The notes under the pieces are model-generated. The model was given only the letters and a program-made list of their open reading frames with translations. It did no database searches and was not told the origin of the DNA. From Azoarcus sp. (lineage in GTDB: Bacteria > Pseudomonadota > Gammaproteobacteria > Burkholderiales > Rhodocyclaceae), in NCBI GenBank assembly GCA_031265765.1, contig JAISCE010000014.1:1-41829 (forward strand): a stretch of 41,829 bases of DNA, given 5' to 3'. Below are positions 1-6,250 of this stretch, piece after piece; within the stretch, counting starts at the first letter, position 1, and every line of letters starts with the position of its first letter. The translations under genes and the position numbers were made by a program.

Positions 1-2
1 AC

Positions 3-479
3 GCGCGCTACAACAAAGGCACGCTGACGCTGAGCGCGTTGAGTCCCTTCACCGTGGGCGGGCAACAGTTCAGTATCGAGAGCCTGGCGAGCGGCCAGCA
101 CAGCCGGGACGCCCTGTACAGTCCGCAGCGGGTCAGCCTCGGGGGGCTGGCTTCGGTGCGGGGTTTCAAGGAACACACTCTCATGGGCAACAGCGGCGGC
201 TACTGGCGCAACCAGTTGCGCTGGCGCCGGGCCGTGGGCTGGGCGGCGCTCAAGCCCTGGGTGAGCGATTATTCGGTGGCGCTGGCCTGGGACGTCGGGG
301 CGATTGCGCGCAACCGGCATCGGGGCGAGGCGCATGGGCGCATGAGCGGCAATGCTATCGAGATCGCCGCGCAGGGGCCGCGCTTCAACGCTTCGCTGAC
401 TTTCGCTCGGGCGCTTGAGCATCCGGAGGAGGTCAAGGGCGAACGGCCCGTGTATTTCAATGTGGGGATGACATATTGA
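3..479 (+). CDS. TpsB-family outer-membrane transporter, C-terminal part (5' end outside window)
   Basis: The frame is open from the window edge, so the start lies upstream; position 3 is the first complete codon. The translation ends in a barrel-like C-terminus finishing with tyrosine (VGMTY), as many Omp85/TpsB proteins finish with an aromatic residue. A conserved SVRGF stretch (translated near 154-168) matches the VRGF motif in the barrel-plugging loop of FhaC/ShlB/HecB transporters. Such proteins sit in the outer membrane and export a large TpsA exoprotein in two-partner secretion. The TpsA partner is not in the window and may lie upstream. The last 148 bp are repeated downstream at 1411-1558. 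I am sure of the family and cannot name the cargo. Confidence 0.85.
   Translation, partial: ARYNKGTLTLSALSPFTVGGQQFSIESLASGQHSRDALYSPQRVSLGGLASVRGFKEHTLMGNSGGYWRNQLRWRRAVGWAALKPWVSDYSVALAWDVGAIARNRHRGEAHGRMSGNAIEIAAQGPRFNASLTFARALEHPEEVKGERPVYFNVGMTY
332..479 (+). repeat. Direct repeat, copy 1 (second copy 1411-1558)
   Basis: The last 148 bp of the transporter gene align without gaps to 1411-1558 at a constant offset of 1079 bp, ending at the same stop codon. Differences are scattered substitutions, several of them synonymous, so the copies have diverged since duplication. The intervening segment holds the complete outer-membrane protein gene. Confidence 0.9.
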
Positions 480-675
480 GGGCGCGCGAGGCGGGCCGCC
501 GGGCGACCGCATGATCGTTCGACGGGTTGCATTGGAAGGACTGTCCGATGTGGTTGCGTCGGCGCTGATGCCGAACAGTATTTCTACGCCGCGTGATGCT
601 TGTTTCCTCACGCGGTTCCATTGTGGTGCGGGCGTTCTCGTCCCTGCCATCTTCACCATTGAAAGGAGCGTTCCC

Positions 676-1347
676 ATGAAAAAGTTTCTCATTCCCTTAT
701 TGCTGACTCCCGCCGTCCTGCTGCCCGCGGCTCCCTGCGCCGCGGAGCCGGTGGGCGTCTACGTCGCCCCTCGTTTCACCACCGGGACGGTGAATTTCAA
801 TTTATATGACAAAGACAGAGAGTCGTGGACCGCCGGAGGCGCGCTGGCGGTGGGCTACGACTTCCACCCGAAGCTGAAAGTCCCCCTGAGGGTGGAGCTG
901 GAATACAACAAGCTGGGCGACGTCAAAAAAACCGAAACCGATAGACGGGAGGACGTGGAGGATAAGGACAAGGTCACCGTCGGCACCAGCACCCTGTTCG
1001 TGAATGCCTATTACGACTGGCACAACGGATCGGCCTTTACCCCCTACGTCAGCCTCGGCCTCGGGACAAGTTCTATATCCGTAAAAGGAAAAGGCACCTA
1101 CAGATCCTCCTACTACAGCGGCACCTACAGCTTGAGCGAAAAAACAACCACCCATACCGCCTGGAACGTCGGCATCGGCAGCGCCTGGCGGCTATCGGAC
1201 ACGATCTCGCTGGATCTGGGCTACCGCTATGCCAACCTCGGCAACAAGGGCCGGTCGAAAGCCGAGGAGGAGGACGCAAGCGATTACTACAGGATCAAAA
1301 ACATCAAAACCCACCAGTTCATCCTCGGCGCGAAGTTCCTGTTCTGA
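676..1347 (+). CDS. Outer-membrane beta-barrel protein (opacity/OmpW-like)
   Basis: A protein of 223 residues. The start at 676 is chosen because AAAGGAG lies 7 bases upstream and a Sec signal peptide follows at once (MKKFLIPLLLTPAVLL, probable cleavage after AAPCAA). The open frame extends to 511 but that part looks non-coding. The mature part alternates polar and hydrophobic residues, has Gly/Tyr-rich strands (YRYANLGNKG) and charged, Lys/Glu-rich loops, and ends in FILGAKFLF, a typical barrel end with terminal Phe. This is the pattern of small 8-stranded opacity/OmpA-like barrels. The gene lies between the intact tail of the tpsB gene and a duplicate of that tail. Porin, adhesin and passive surface protein are all possible; no substrate can be read from the sequence. 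Confidence 0.8.
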   Translation: MKKFLIPLLLTPAVLLPAAPCAAEPVGVYVAPRFTTGTVNFNLYDKDRESWTAGGALAVGYDFHPKLKVPLRVELEYNKLGDVKKTETDRREDVEDKDKVTVGTSTLFVNAYYDWHNGSAFTPYVSLGLGTSSISVKGKGTYRSSYYSGTYSLSEKTTTHTAWNVGIGSAWRLSDTISLDLGYRYANLGNKGRSKAEEEDASDYYRIKNIKTHQFILGAKFLF

Positions 1348-1410
1348 TCGCCCTTGGTGCGCGCCCACGCAGCGGGAACACCTCGTTCCCGCTGTGCGAA
1401 TGCGCGCGGC

Positions 1411-1558
1411 GCATGGACGCATGAGCGGCAATGCTATCGAGCTCACCGCGCAGGGGCCGCGCTTCAATGCTTCGCTGACCTTCGCCCGCGCGCTTGAGCA
1501 TCCGGAGGAGGTCAAGGGGGAGCGGCCCGTGTATTTCAATGTGGGGATGGTGTATTGA
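1411..1558 (+). pseudogene. Duplicate 3' end of the TpsB gene (remnant)
   Basis: The frame ending at the TGA at 1556-1558 encodes the same barrel tail as the upstream transporter (GRMSGNAIE at the start, YFNVGMVY at the end), with only a few residue changes. It has no start codon, signal peptide or upstream barrel, so it cannot make a transporter. It is either the scar of a tandem tpsB duplication whose body was lost, or the result of insertion of the barrel gene with duplication of the target. Confidence 0.85.
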
Positions 1559-1687
1559 GGCGGGAGGTGGAACGGTTGCGGTAGGGCCAGCGGTTGCCCG
1601 CCGATGCACTCGCATTACAGACCATGCGCGACCAATCACGCCCAATCGCTACGCCGTGGCGTTCGGGATTTTGAAAGGTGCAAACGC

Positions 1688-2014
1688 TCAGTGTTCGTCG
1701 CCACCGAACACGGCAGGCAGATCGCGTGCGCCATGCAGTACACGCCAGACATCGACATGGTCGTCGCGCTCGACATAAAAGACGATGTGCGGGTATCGCT
1801 TCAACGACCAACTACGCAGGCCGGGCAAGTCCAGTTCGTGGGCGTAGCGGGAAGCGCCGGTCGCGGGGTGGCGGCCAATGTGGGTATAAGCCTGCTCCAG
1901 CGCGTCGATGAAACCGAGTGCAGCCTGTTCGGCCTCAACGCTCAGGTAGTAGCCGACGGTTTCTTCAACATCCTGTTTGGCAAGCGCCCTGGGGATGACC
2001 GGCTTGGCCTTCAT
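1688..2014 (-). CDS. parE: RelE/ParE-superfamily toxin
   Basis: A 108-residue basic protein with the ParE layout: an N-terminal helical hairpin (ALAKQDVEETVGYYLS), a central HIGRHPATGASRYAHELDLPGLRSW segment and a C-terminal strand pair (YPHIVFYVERDDHVDVWRVLH). ParE toxins poison DNA gyrase; other members of the superfamily are ribosome-dependent mRNases, so the target is inferred from family only. The start codon overlaps the stop of the upstream antitoxin gene (ATGA, 2011-2014), typical of translationally coupled toxin-antitoxin pairs. Length and residues look intact. Confidence 0.88.
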   Translation of the reverse strand: MKAKPVIPRALAKQDVEETVGYYLSVEAEQAALGFIDALEQAYTHIGRHPATGASRYAHELDLPGLRSWSLKRYPHIVFYVERDDHVDVWRVLHGARDLPAVFGGDEH

Positions 2015-2247
2015 CCTTGCGGTTTGCGCACGCGCTGGCGCAGTGAGTCGAAGTAGCCGCTGTCGACAGGCATGGTTGGCGCAGAGGCGGCTCCGACCAG
2101 CAGCAGATCGCGCAGTTGCAGACGAGACTGATCCTTGCGGATCAACTCGCGCACATACTCGCTGCTGGTGCCGTAGCCGCGTTGGCTGACTTGCTCATCG
2201 ACGAAGTTTTTGAGCAGGTCGGGCAGGGAAATATTCATCGTGCTCAT
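2011..2247 (-). CDS. parD: ParD-like ribbon-helix-helix antitoxin
   Basis: 78 residues from the ATG at 2247 (MSTMNISLP); a second ATG three codons in (2238) is an equally plausible start and neither has a strong ribosome-binding site. The N-terminus is a ribbon-helix-helix DNA-binding fold (MNISLPDLLKNFVDEQV, then GYGTSSEYVRELIRKD, the conserved ParD core). The C-terminal tail (YFDSLRQRVRKPQG) would wrap the toxin. It precedes parE in the same transcript with a 4-bp overlap. Family knowledge predicts that it represses its own promoter, alone and with ParE, through sites like those at 2268-2310. Confidence 0.88.
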   Translation of the reverse strand: MSTMNISLPDLLKNFVDEQVSQRGYGTSSEYVRELIRKDQSRLQLRDLLLVGAASAPTMPVDSGYFDSLRQRVRKPQG

Positions 2248-2267
2248 GGACGTCGATACTACTACTC

Positions 2268-2310
2268 TTGGCAAAATTTGGCAAACCAGAATCATTCATG
2301 GTTGCCATGA
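2268..2310. promoter_or_regulatory. Operator-like repeats upstream of parDE
   Basis: Just upstream of parD the sequence TTGGCAAA occurs twice (2268-2275 and 2278-2285), starts 10 bp apart, so on the same helix face. Next to it is a perfect inverted repeat, TCATGG-TTG-CCATGA (2296-2310). Direct and inverted repeats of this size at this place suit binding by a ribbon-helix-helix antitoxin. The assignment is positional; I see no clear -35/-10 pair. Confidence 0.5.
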
Positions 2311-2451
2311 TGTGTGCTCCGGTTCGTGACTTGAACCGCCCATCCCCGTTCAAAAGGGTGGGCGGCAACGAACGGGTTGAACGACCGGCGGAGCACCGAT
2401 GAGCCTTGCGGCTCCCCGCCCGTGCCGCCCATGGAGGACAGCACTGGCAAC

Positions 2452-2481
2452 AAAAAAGCCGCAGCTTTGCGCTTTGCGGCT
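2452..2481 (-). terminator. Intrinsic terminator, minus strand
   Basis: Read on the minus strand: a 7-bp stem AGCCGCA/TGCGGCT (2475-2481 with 2457-2463), an 11-nt loop, then an uninterrupted T run (A at 2452-2457 on the plus strand). No minus-strand protein gene ends just before it, so it would terminate either an unannotated transcript or antisense transcription from the NYN region. Confidence 0.6.
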
Positions 2482-2583
2482 CATCGCCGCTCCGGACAGG
2501 CGTTCAAACCCGTTGCCTGTTGTTTGCAGGCAGACGGAAGGGTGCGCCCGGATCGGGGCGGTGTCAAGCGGGCATTTTTCCTC

Positions 2584-2612
2584 TTGCCCAAGAAATCTGG
2601 CGCTGTTAGGAT
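2584..2612 (+). promoter_or_regulatory. Possible sigma-70 promoter for the NYN gene
   Basis: TTGCCC (2584-2589) and TAGGAT (2607-2612) are separated by 17 bp, the preferred spacing, on the strand of the NYN gene starting at 2706. Both hexamers deviate from consensus, so this is a candidate only. Confidence 0.35.
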
Positions 2613-2705
2613 GCGCACAGAACCGGCTGCCTTCAGGTGACATGTAACAGGGTGCTCGACACTCGACCTGCTGGCGGCCACCTTTTTTATCCTCATGTTA
2701 TGACA

Positions 2706-3324
2706 ATGAATTACGCTACCCTGATTGATGGTGGGTTTGCCAAGCGTAAGATCGGAAACGCCAAAAACCCCGCAACCTCCGATGGGTTCAAACGGCCTGA
2801 TCGACAAGATCACTGCCTTGCCCGATCTGCGAGAGCGTCATTTGCATCGGGTGTATTACTATGATTCCACGCCGCTGACTTCGCACGAGCAAAAACCGTT
2901 GGGGGGTGGTGTGGTGGATTTCGGCTCCGACCCTGTGGTTACGAGATCGACGCGCATGTTTGACGAATTGGCGAAGTTTCCGTTTATGGCGCTTCGCCTC
3001 GGGGAACTGCCTTTCAATGGATGGGGTGTATCGGCGAAACGCCTGGCGGCGAAAGACTGCGAAGGGATGACGATCAAACACACAGACTTGAAACCCCAGA
3101 TTCAGCAAAAAGGCGTAGATATGCGTATCGGACTGGACATCGCTGCGTTGACGCTCAAAAAGCATGCTCAAATCGTCGTGCTTGTTTCCGGAGATAGCGA
3201 TTTCATCCCCGCCATGAAGTTTGCGCGCCGCGAGGGATGTCAGTTGTTTCTTTGCACGCTCGGACACCGAGTCAAACCGGCAATGCTTGAACATAGCGAC
3301 CTCTTGCTAGAGGTTACAATATGA
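2706..3324 (+). pseudogene. NYN-domain (LabA/DUF88-type, PIN-like) RNase, interrupted by a +1 frameshift
   Basis: The N-terminus, MNYATLIDGGFAKRKIG from the ATG at 2706, lies in one frame. The rest, from GLIDKITALPDL to the stop at 3324, lies in the frame one base further on. Joined, they give a single NYN protein of about 205 residues: strand 1 with the first acidic residue (LIDGG), the HRVYYYDSTPL motif, QKGVDMRIGLDIA and VLVSGDSDF. The four acidic motifs expected of a metal-dependent PIN-like nuclease are all present. The extra base lies between about 2761 and 2798, perhaps in CGGCC near 2793. The remaining frame is clean, so the lesion is recent, a sequencing error, or less likely a programmed shift. 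Family members are single-strand RNases or RNA-binding regulators. Confidence 0.75.
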
Positions 3325-3462
3325 CAGACGGGCATGCCCTTGTGGAATAGCACATAATGTCCGGCACGCACCGGGTCAATTACGAAAGCCGCTCAAACGA
3401 CAATTAACTTGTCCGGTCGGTGCGGCTCCATGGCTCGCGCTCCCGGAAGAACTAGAGGTTGC

Positions 3463-3489
3463 TTGAGAACGTGAAGGCGGCGGTAGAAT
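3463..3489 (+). promoter_or_regulatory. Promoter-like element, copy 1
   Basis: TTGAGA (3463-3468) and TAGAAT (3484-3489) with a 15-bp spacer, or CTTGAG with 16. It is identical to the element in copy 2 that precedes the functional hisC. In this copy it leads only into the TnpB stub and a truncated hisC. Confidence 0.45.
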
Positions 3490-3496
3490 CGTCCTC

Positions 3497-3604
3497 ATGC
3501 GAATCGCGCACAAAATCGCCCTTGATCTGAACGACCGGCAGGCCACGCACATGGCCCGCGCGTCGGGCTGCGCCCGGTTCGCGTACAACTGGGCGCTGGA
3601 ATAG
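3497..3604 (+). pseudogene. N-terminal stub of an IS200/IS605-type TnpB (OrfB), copy 1
   Basis: A 35-codon frame from ATG 3497 to TAG 3602-3604. Its sequence ([12 protein letters not shown], then [12 protein letters not shown]) matches the N-terminal helix-turn-helix of TnpB/OrfB proteins (HTH_OrfB_IS605), which normally continue for about 350-400 residues with a RuvC nuclease. Here the frame ends where it meets the hisC start region. The ATG is about 7 bases after the -10 element, so any transcript would be nearly leaderless. The same stub recurs at 5032-5139. Confidence 0.75.
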
Positions 3605-3605
3605 C

Positions 3606-3713
3606 ATGAGCCGCTACTGGAGCGCCGTCACCCACGGCCTGACCCCATACGTACCGGGCGAGCAGCCCGGAATCGACAAGCTCGTCAAACTCAATGCGCC
3701 TTTGAATTGCTGA
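3606..3713 (+). pseudogene. Truncated duplicate of the hisC 5' end
   Basis: Starts exactly as hisC does ([20 protein letters not shown]) and follows it for 30 codons with one residue change, then runs into unrelated sequence and stops at 3711-3713. No catalytic part of the aminotransferase is present. It marks the left edge of the inserted cassette. Confidence 0.9.
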
Positions 3714-3738
3714 ACCAGAAATTCCGCCTGTTCGAGGG

Positions 3739-4296
3739 CTATTTAGTTCCGACACCTGCGAAGTCGCGCAATGCGCCTTTGACGCTGCCGCCAGCGCCGG
3801 TTTCGTTCTGCGGGAACAAAACGTCGTCGACTCGCCAACGACCGTTTTCCCGGACGACGACTGCCGTGTCCGTCCAGACAAGTTGCGGCTGCTCAAGGTC
3901 GTACGCCAATATGACATCCGCCCGGTAGGCGCTCCCCATCTTTCGGATGTTTTCGATGGCGAGAACCTTGTTGTAACCTTCGTAGTATGGAGTGAGCACG
4001 GCGCCTTCGAGGAGTGGCGGCTTGTCCGTCGGATGATCGCTCGCCCCGATCTCGCGCGCGCTCCGCTTTTCCACCGCCTTGGCGAGTCGAAACAAGGCGT
4101 CCAACTCCTCCGAAACCAGACGGGTATCCATTTCCCTGAAATTCCTTCCGCCTTGCGCCGCGCAATAAAACGCCGAAACGGCATTCTTGACGGCACTTGC
4201 CTCTTGCCTCGCCAAAGCCCCGTTTTGCGCCTGAGCGGAAGGGGTAAACACGAACGCCGACAGCAACAACAAAACAGCAAACGGTCTGGCCGGCAT
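3739..4296 (-). CDS. Secreted DUF3828-like protein; probable immunity partner of the adjacent amidase
   Basis: 185 residues. Residues 1-23 form a clear Sec signal peptide with likely cleavage after SAQA, so the protein is periplasmic and no lipobox Cys is seen. The rest resembles DUF3828-type domains: N-terminal helices (VKNAVSAFYCAAQGG), a mid-region LLEGAVLTPYYEGYNKV, and a C-terminal half-barrel ending in VRENGRWRVDDVLFP. The start at 4296 is supported by GAAGGGA 7-8 bases upstream. It lies 24 bp downstream of the amidase-like gene on the same strand. That order, with a signal peptide on the partner, is what type VI amidase immunity genes show, because the toxin acts in the periplasm. The immunity role is inferred from context; the fold assignment is moderate. 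Confidence 0.7.
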   Translation of the reverse strand: MPARPFAVLLLLSAFVFTPSAQAQNGALARQEASAVKNAVSAFYCAAQGGRNFREMDTRLVSEELDALFRLAKAVEKRSAREIGASDHPTDKPPLLEGAVLTPYYEGYNKVLAIENIRKMGSAYRADVILAYDLEQPQLVWTDTAVVVRENGRWRVDDVLFPQNETGAGGSVKGALRDFAGVGTK

Positions 4297-4320
4297 GACT
4301 GTTTTCCCTTCGGCGGTGAA

Positions 4321-4755
4321 TCAATAATGCGAACTTGAACCGCAAAGCGCGGGATCATCGGATGGATGCTCAGTCAATTCAACTACATAGAACGCCTCTG
4401 CATCGTTCGAGACATAGCCCGCGCAACTACTGGTGATTTCTCTTCGATGCAAAGGAGTACCATTCCATTGGTCATAGACTTCAAAACCGGCTGCGGTATG
4501 CCTTATAAGGATGGCCGCATGTCCCTTGAATCCAAAATGAGTGTTTCTCGTTAGCGGAAATGTAGCAATTGCCGTACCCGGCATTACAAGGAGGTTGCCC
4601 TTCACTCTTTCCCCGCGCCGCCAAGCAAACGTCGCGGGCGCTCCAGCCAACGCCTTGACCGCCGCTACGCATTCTTTTGACCCGGCATCCGCTCCGGAAG
4701 ATACGTAAGTTCCCAATTTCGCTTCGCAATCACGGAGATTCGCTATAAATGACAT
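4321..4755 (-). CDS. BPSL0067-family cysteine peptidase/amidase (Tae2-like), probable peptidoglycan-cleaving effector
   Basis: 144 residues from the ATG at 4755, chosen because GGAGG lies 5 bases upstream; the open frame extends to 4920 without further similarity. It has the NlpC/P60-like pattern of the BPSL0067 family: a catalytic Cys in GSKECVAAVK (Cys29), a WRRGERVKGN segment, a His in FKGHAAIL (His79), and a polar third residue in VYDQWN (Asp95). The family includes, as I recall, the type VI amidase effector Tae2 of Burkholderia, which cuts peptide crosslinks in peptidoglycan. There is no signal peptide, so export must use a dedicated machine. No type VI genes occur in the window, so this would be an orphan effector. 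It is followed by a periplasmic protein gene (3739-4296). Base composition looks less GC-rich than that of hisC. Confidence 0.75.
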   Translation of the reverse strand: MSFIANLRDCEAKLGTYVSSGADAGSKECVAAVKALAGAPATFAWRRGERVKGNLLVMPGTAIATFPLTRNTHFGFKGHAAILIRHTAAGFEVYDQWNGTPLHRREITSSCAGYVSNDAEAFYVVELTEHPSDDPALCGSSSHY

Positions 4756-4996
4756 GCCGGCCTCCATATATTGGCAATAGAGAACGGTTATACCATACTG
4801 AACACTCGGCAGATCAGTTGCCTTACCCGCGGCGCAGAAGTGCCCGATTCGTGTCCGAACAGCACTCCTTGCCCGAGCGGACTCTACTATCAACTGGTAC
4901 TCGTTTTGGGGGCAGGTCACCGGTGCTCGCGCAATCCAGATGCGAATGAATCAATCCGATCTCGGCGGTGACGAACAAGGGCTCGATCAGGAACTT
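4756..4996. other. Gap between the amidase gene and repeat copy 2
   Basis: About 240 bp presumably carrying the amidase promoter on the minus strand (a TATAAC element is read near 4794). No gene is convincing. A short plus-strand frame from about 4945 runs into the repeat but has no recognisable family. Confidence 0.4.
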
Positions 4997-4997
4997 C

Positions 4998-5024
4998 TTG
5001 AGAACGTGAAGGCGGCGGTAGAAT
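4998..5024 (+). promoter_or_regulatory. Promoter-like element upstream of hisC
   Basis: TTGAGA (4998-5003) and TAGAAT (5019-5024), spacer 15 bp (16 with CTTGAG). This is the best candidate promoter for hisC and its downstream partner. Transcription would begin near the TnpB stub ATG at 5032. Confidence 0.45.
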
Positions 5025-5031
5025 CGTCCTC

Positions 5032-5139
5032 ATGTCGATCGCGCACAAAATCGCTCTTGATCTGAATGACCGGCAGGCTACGCACATGGCCCGCGCGTCG
5101 GGCTGCGCCCGGTTCGCGTACAACTGGACGCTGGAATAG
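5032..5139 (+). pseudogene. N-terminal stub of TnpB (OrfB), copy 2
   Basis: 35 codons from ATG 5032 to TAG 5137-5139, differing from copy 1 by two residues (S for R at position 2, T for A at position 33). It lies between the promoter-like element and the hisC start, and its stop codon is one base before the hisC ATG. It may act as a short leader frame coupled to hisC. Confidence 0.72.
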
Positions 5140-5140
5140 C

Positions 5141-6250
5141 ATGAGCCGCTACTGGAGCGCCGTCACCCACGGCCTGACCCCATACGTACCGGGCGAGCAG
5201 CCCGGAATCGACAACCTCGTCAAACTCAATACCAACGAGAACCCCTACGGCCCGTCGCCCAGGGCGCTCGCCGCCATTCGCGCCGCCATCGGCGATGGCC
5301 TGCGCCTCTACCCAGACCCGGACGCCGGCGCGCTCAAGGCCGCGCTCGCCGCCCGCCACGGGACGACGCCCGCGCACATCTTCGTCGGTAACGGCTCCGA
5401 CGAAGTGCTCGCCCATGCTTTTCTCGGCTTGCTGAAGCACGACCTTCCACTCTGGATGCCGAATATCACCTACAGCTTCTATCCGGTCTATTGCAACCTC
5501 TACGGCATCGCGTTCCGCCGGATTCCGCTCGCGGACGGCTTCGTCTTGCGGGCCGGAGACTATCTGCCCCGCAACGGCGAGCGCGCCGGCGCCATCGTCA
5601 TCCCCAACCCCAATGCGCCCACGGGCCGCCTGCTGCCGCGCGCGGATATCGAACGCATCGCCGCCGCCAATCCGGACGCCGTCGTCCTGATCGACGAAGC
5701 CTATATCGACTTCGCGAACGACGACGCCAGCGCCGTCGCCCTCATCGACCGTCATCCCAATCTGCTGGTCGTGCAGACCTTCTCGAAAAGCCGCGCGCTC
5801 GCCGGATTGCGGATCGGCTTCGCCCTCGGGCATCCGGACCTGATCGCGGGACTGGAACGGATAAAGAACAGTTTCAATTCCTACCCGCTCGACCGTCTGG
5901 CGCTGGCCGGGGCCATCGCCGCCGTGGAAGACGAAGACTGGTTCCGGGAAAGCCGCCGCAAAGTCATCACTACCCGCGCCGCGCTCACGGCTCATTTGCA
6001 GGCGCTCGGCTTCATCGTCCCGCCTTCGGCGGCCAATTTCGTCTTTGCATGCCATCCGCGATGCGACGGCGGCGAAATCGCCGCCGCGCTGCGCGAACGC
6101 GCCATCGTCGTGCGCCATTTCAAAGCGCCGGAAATCGAACAATATCTGCGCATCACCATCGGCACCGACGCACAGTCCGCCGCGCTGGTCGCGGCCCTGC
6201 GGGAAATCCTGCAAACGGCGCGGACCGGAACCGGAACGGAACGCGAATGA
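5141..6250 (+). CDS. hisC: Histidinol-phosphate aminotransferase
   Basis: 369 residues, a fold-type I PLP aminotransferase that converts imidazole-acetol phosphate and glutamate to histidinol phosphate in histidine synthesis; cytoplasmic. Visible hallmarks are [12 protein letters not shown] at the N-terminus, [21 protein letters not shown] (substrate/PLP Asn), LIDEAYIDF (Asp/Tyr of PLP binding), [15 protein letters not shown] with the Schiff-base Lys, and a C-terminal Arg-containing LRITIG motif. The start at 5141 gives the usual N-terminus; the open frame upstream is the TnpB stub in another phase. Its stop overlaps the next gene (ATGA at 6247-6250). No other his genes are near, so hisC is separated from the main histidine operon. 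Confidence 0.96.
   Translation: MSRYWSAVTHGLTPYVPGEQPGIDNLVKLNTNENPYGPSPRALAAIRAAIGDGLRLYPDPDAGALKAALAARHGTTPAHIFVGNGSDEVLAHAFLGLLKHDLPLWMPNITYSFYPVYCNLYGIAFRRIPLADGFVLRAGDYLPRNGERAGAIVIPNPNAPTGRLLPRADIERIAAANPDAVVLIDEAYIDFANDDASAVALIDRHPNLLVVQTFSKSRALAGLRIGFALGHPDLIAGLERIKNSFNSYPLDRLALAGAIAAVEDEDWFRESRRKVITTRAALTAHLQALGFIVPPSAANFVFACHPRCDGGEIAAALRERAIVVRHFKAPEIEQYLRITIGTDAQSAALVAALREILQTARTGTGTERE

Larger units (their letters stand above)
2311..2705. other. Non-coding gap between parDE and the NYN gene
   Basis: About 400 bp with no credible gene; the open frames here are short, overlapping and without family resemblance. It holds a minus-strand terminator-like hairpin (2452-2481) and a weak plus-strand promoter candidate (2584-2612). 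A minus-strand small RNA ending at that hairpin is possible but unproven. Confidence 0.5.
3462..3695 (+). repeat. 234-bp direct repeat, copy 1 (copy 2 at 4997-5230)
   Basis: 3462-3695 aligns without gaps to 4997-5230 at a constant offset of 1535 bp, with about 8 mismatches by eye (about 96-97% identity). Each copy carries a promoter-like element, a 35-codon TnpB stub and the first 30 codons of hisC. Only copy 2 continues into a full hisC. At the inner edge of copy 1 a 14-bp word, CAATGCGCCTTTGA, begins (3692-3705) and recurs at 3769-3782, inside the end of the immunity-like gene, which may mark the recombination joint. Confidence 0.92.
4997..5230 (+). repeat. 234-bp direct repeat, copy 2
   Basis: The partner of 3462-3695. 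This copy continues into the complete hisC, so it is probably the ancestral locus, and the cassette plus copy 1 were added to its left. Confidence 0.92.

Noticed and set aside
511..675. N-terminal extension of the outer-membrane protein
   Set aside because: A ribosome-binding site and signal peptide start at 676; the upstream 55 codons look random.
2761..2798. Programmed +1 ribosomal frameshift in the NYN gene
   Set aside because: No known slippery codon pair, in-frame stop at the shift point or stimulating structure; a simple insertion or read error explains it better.
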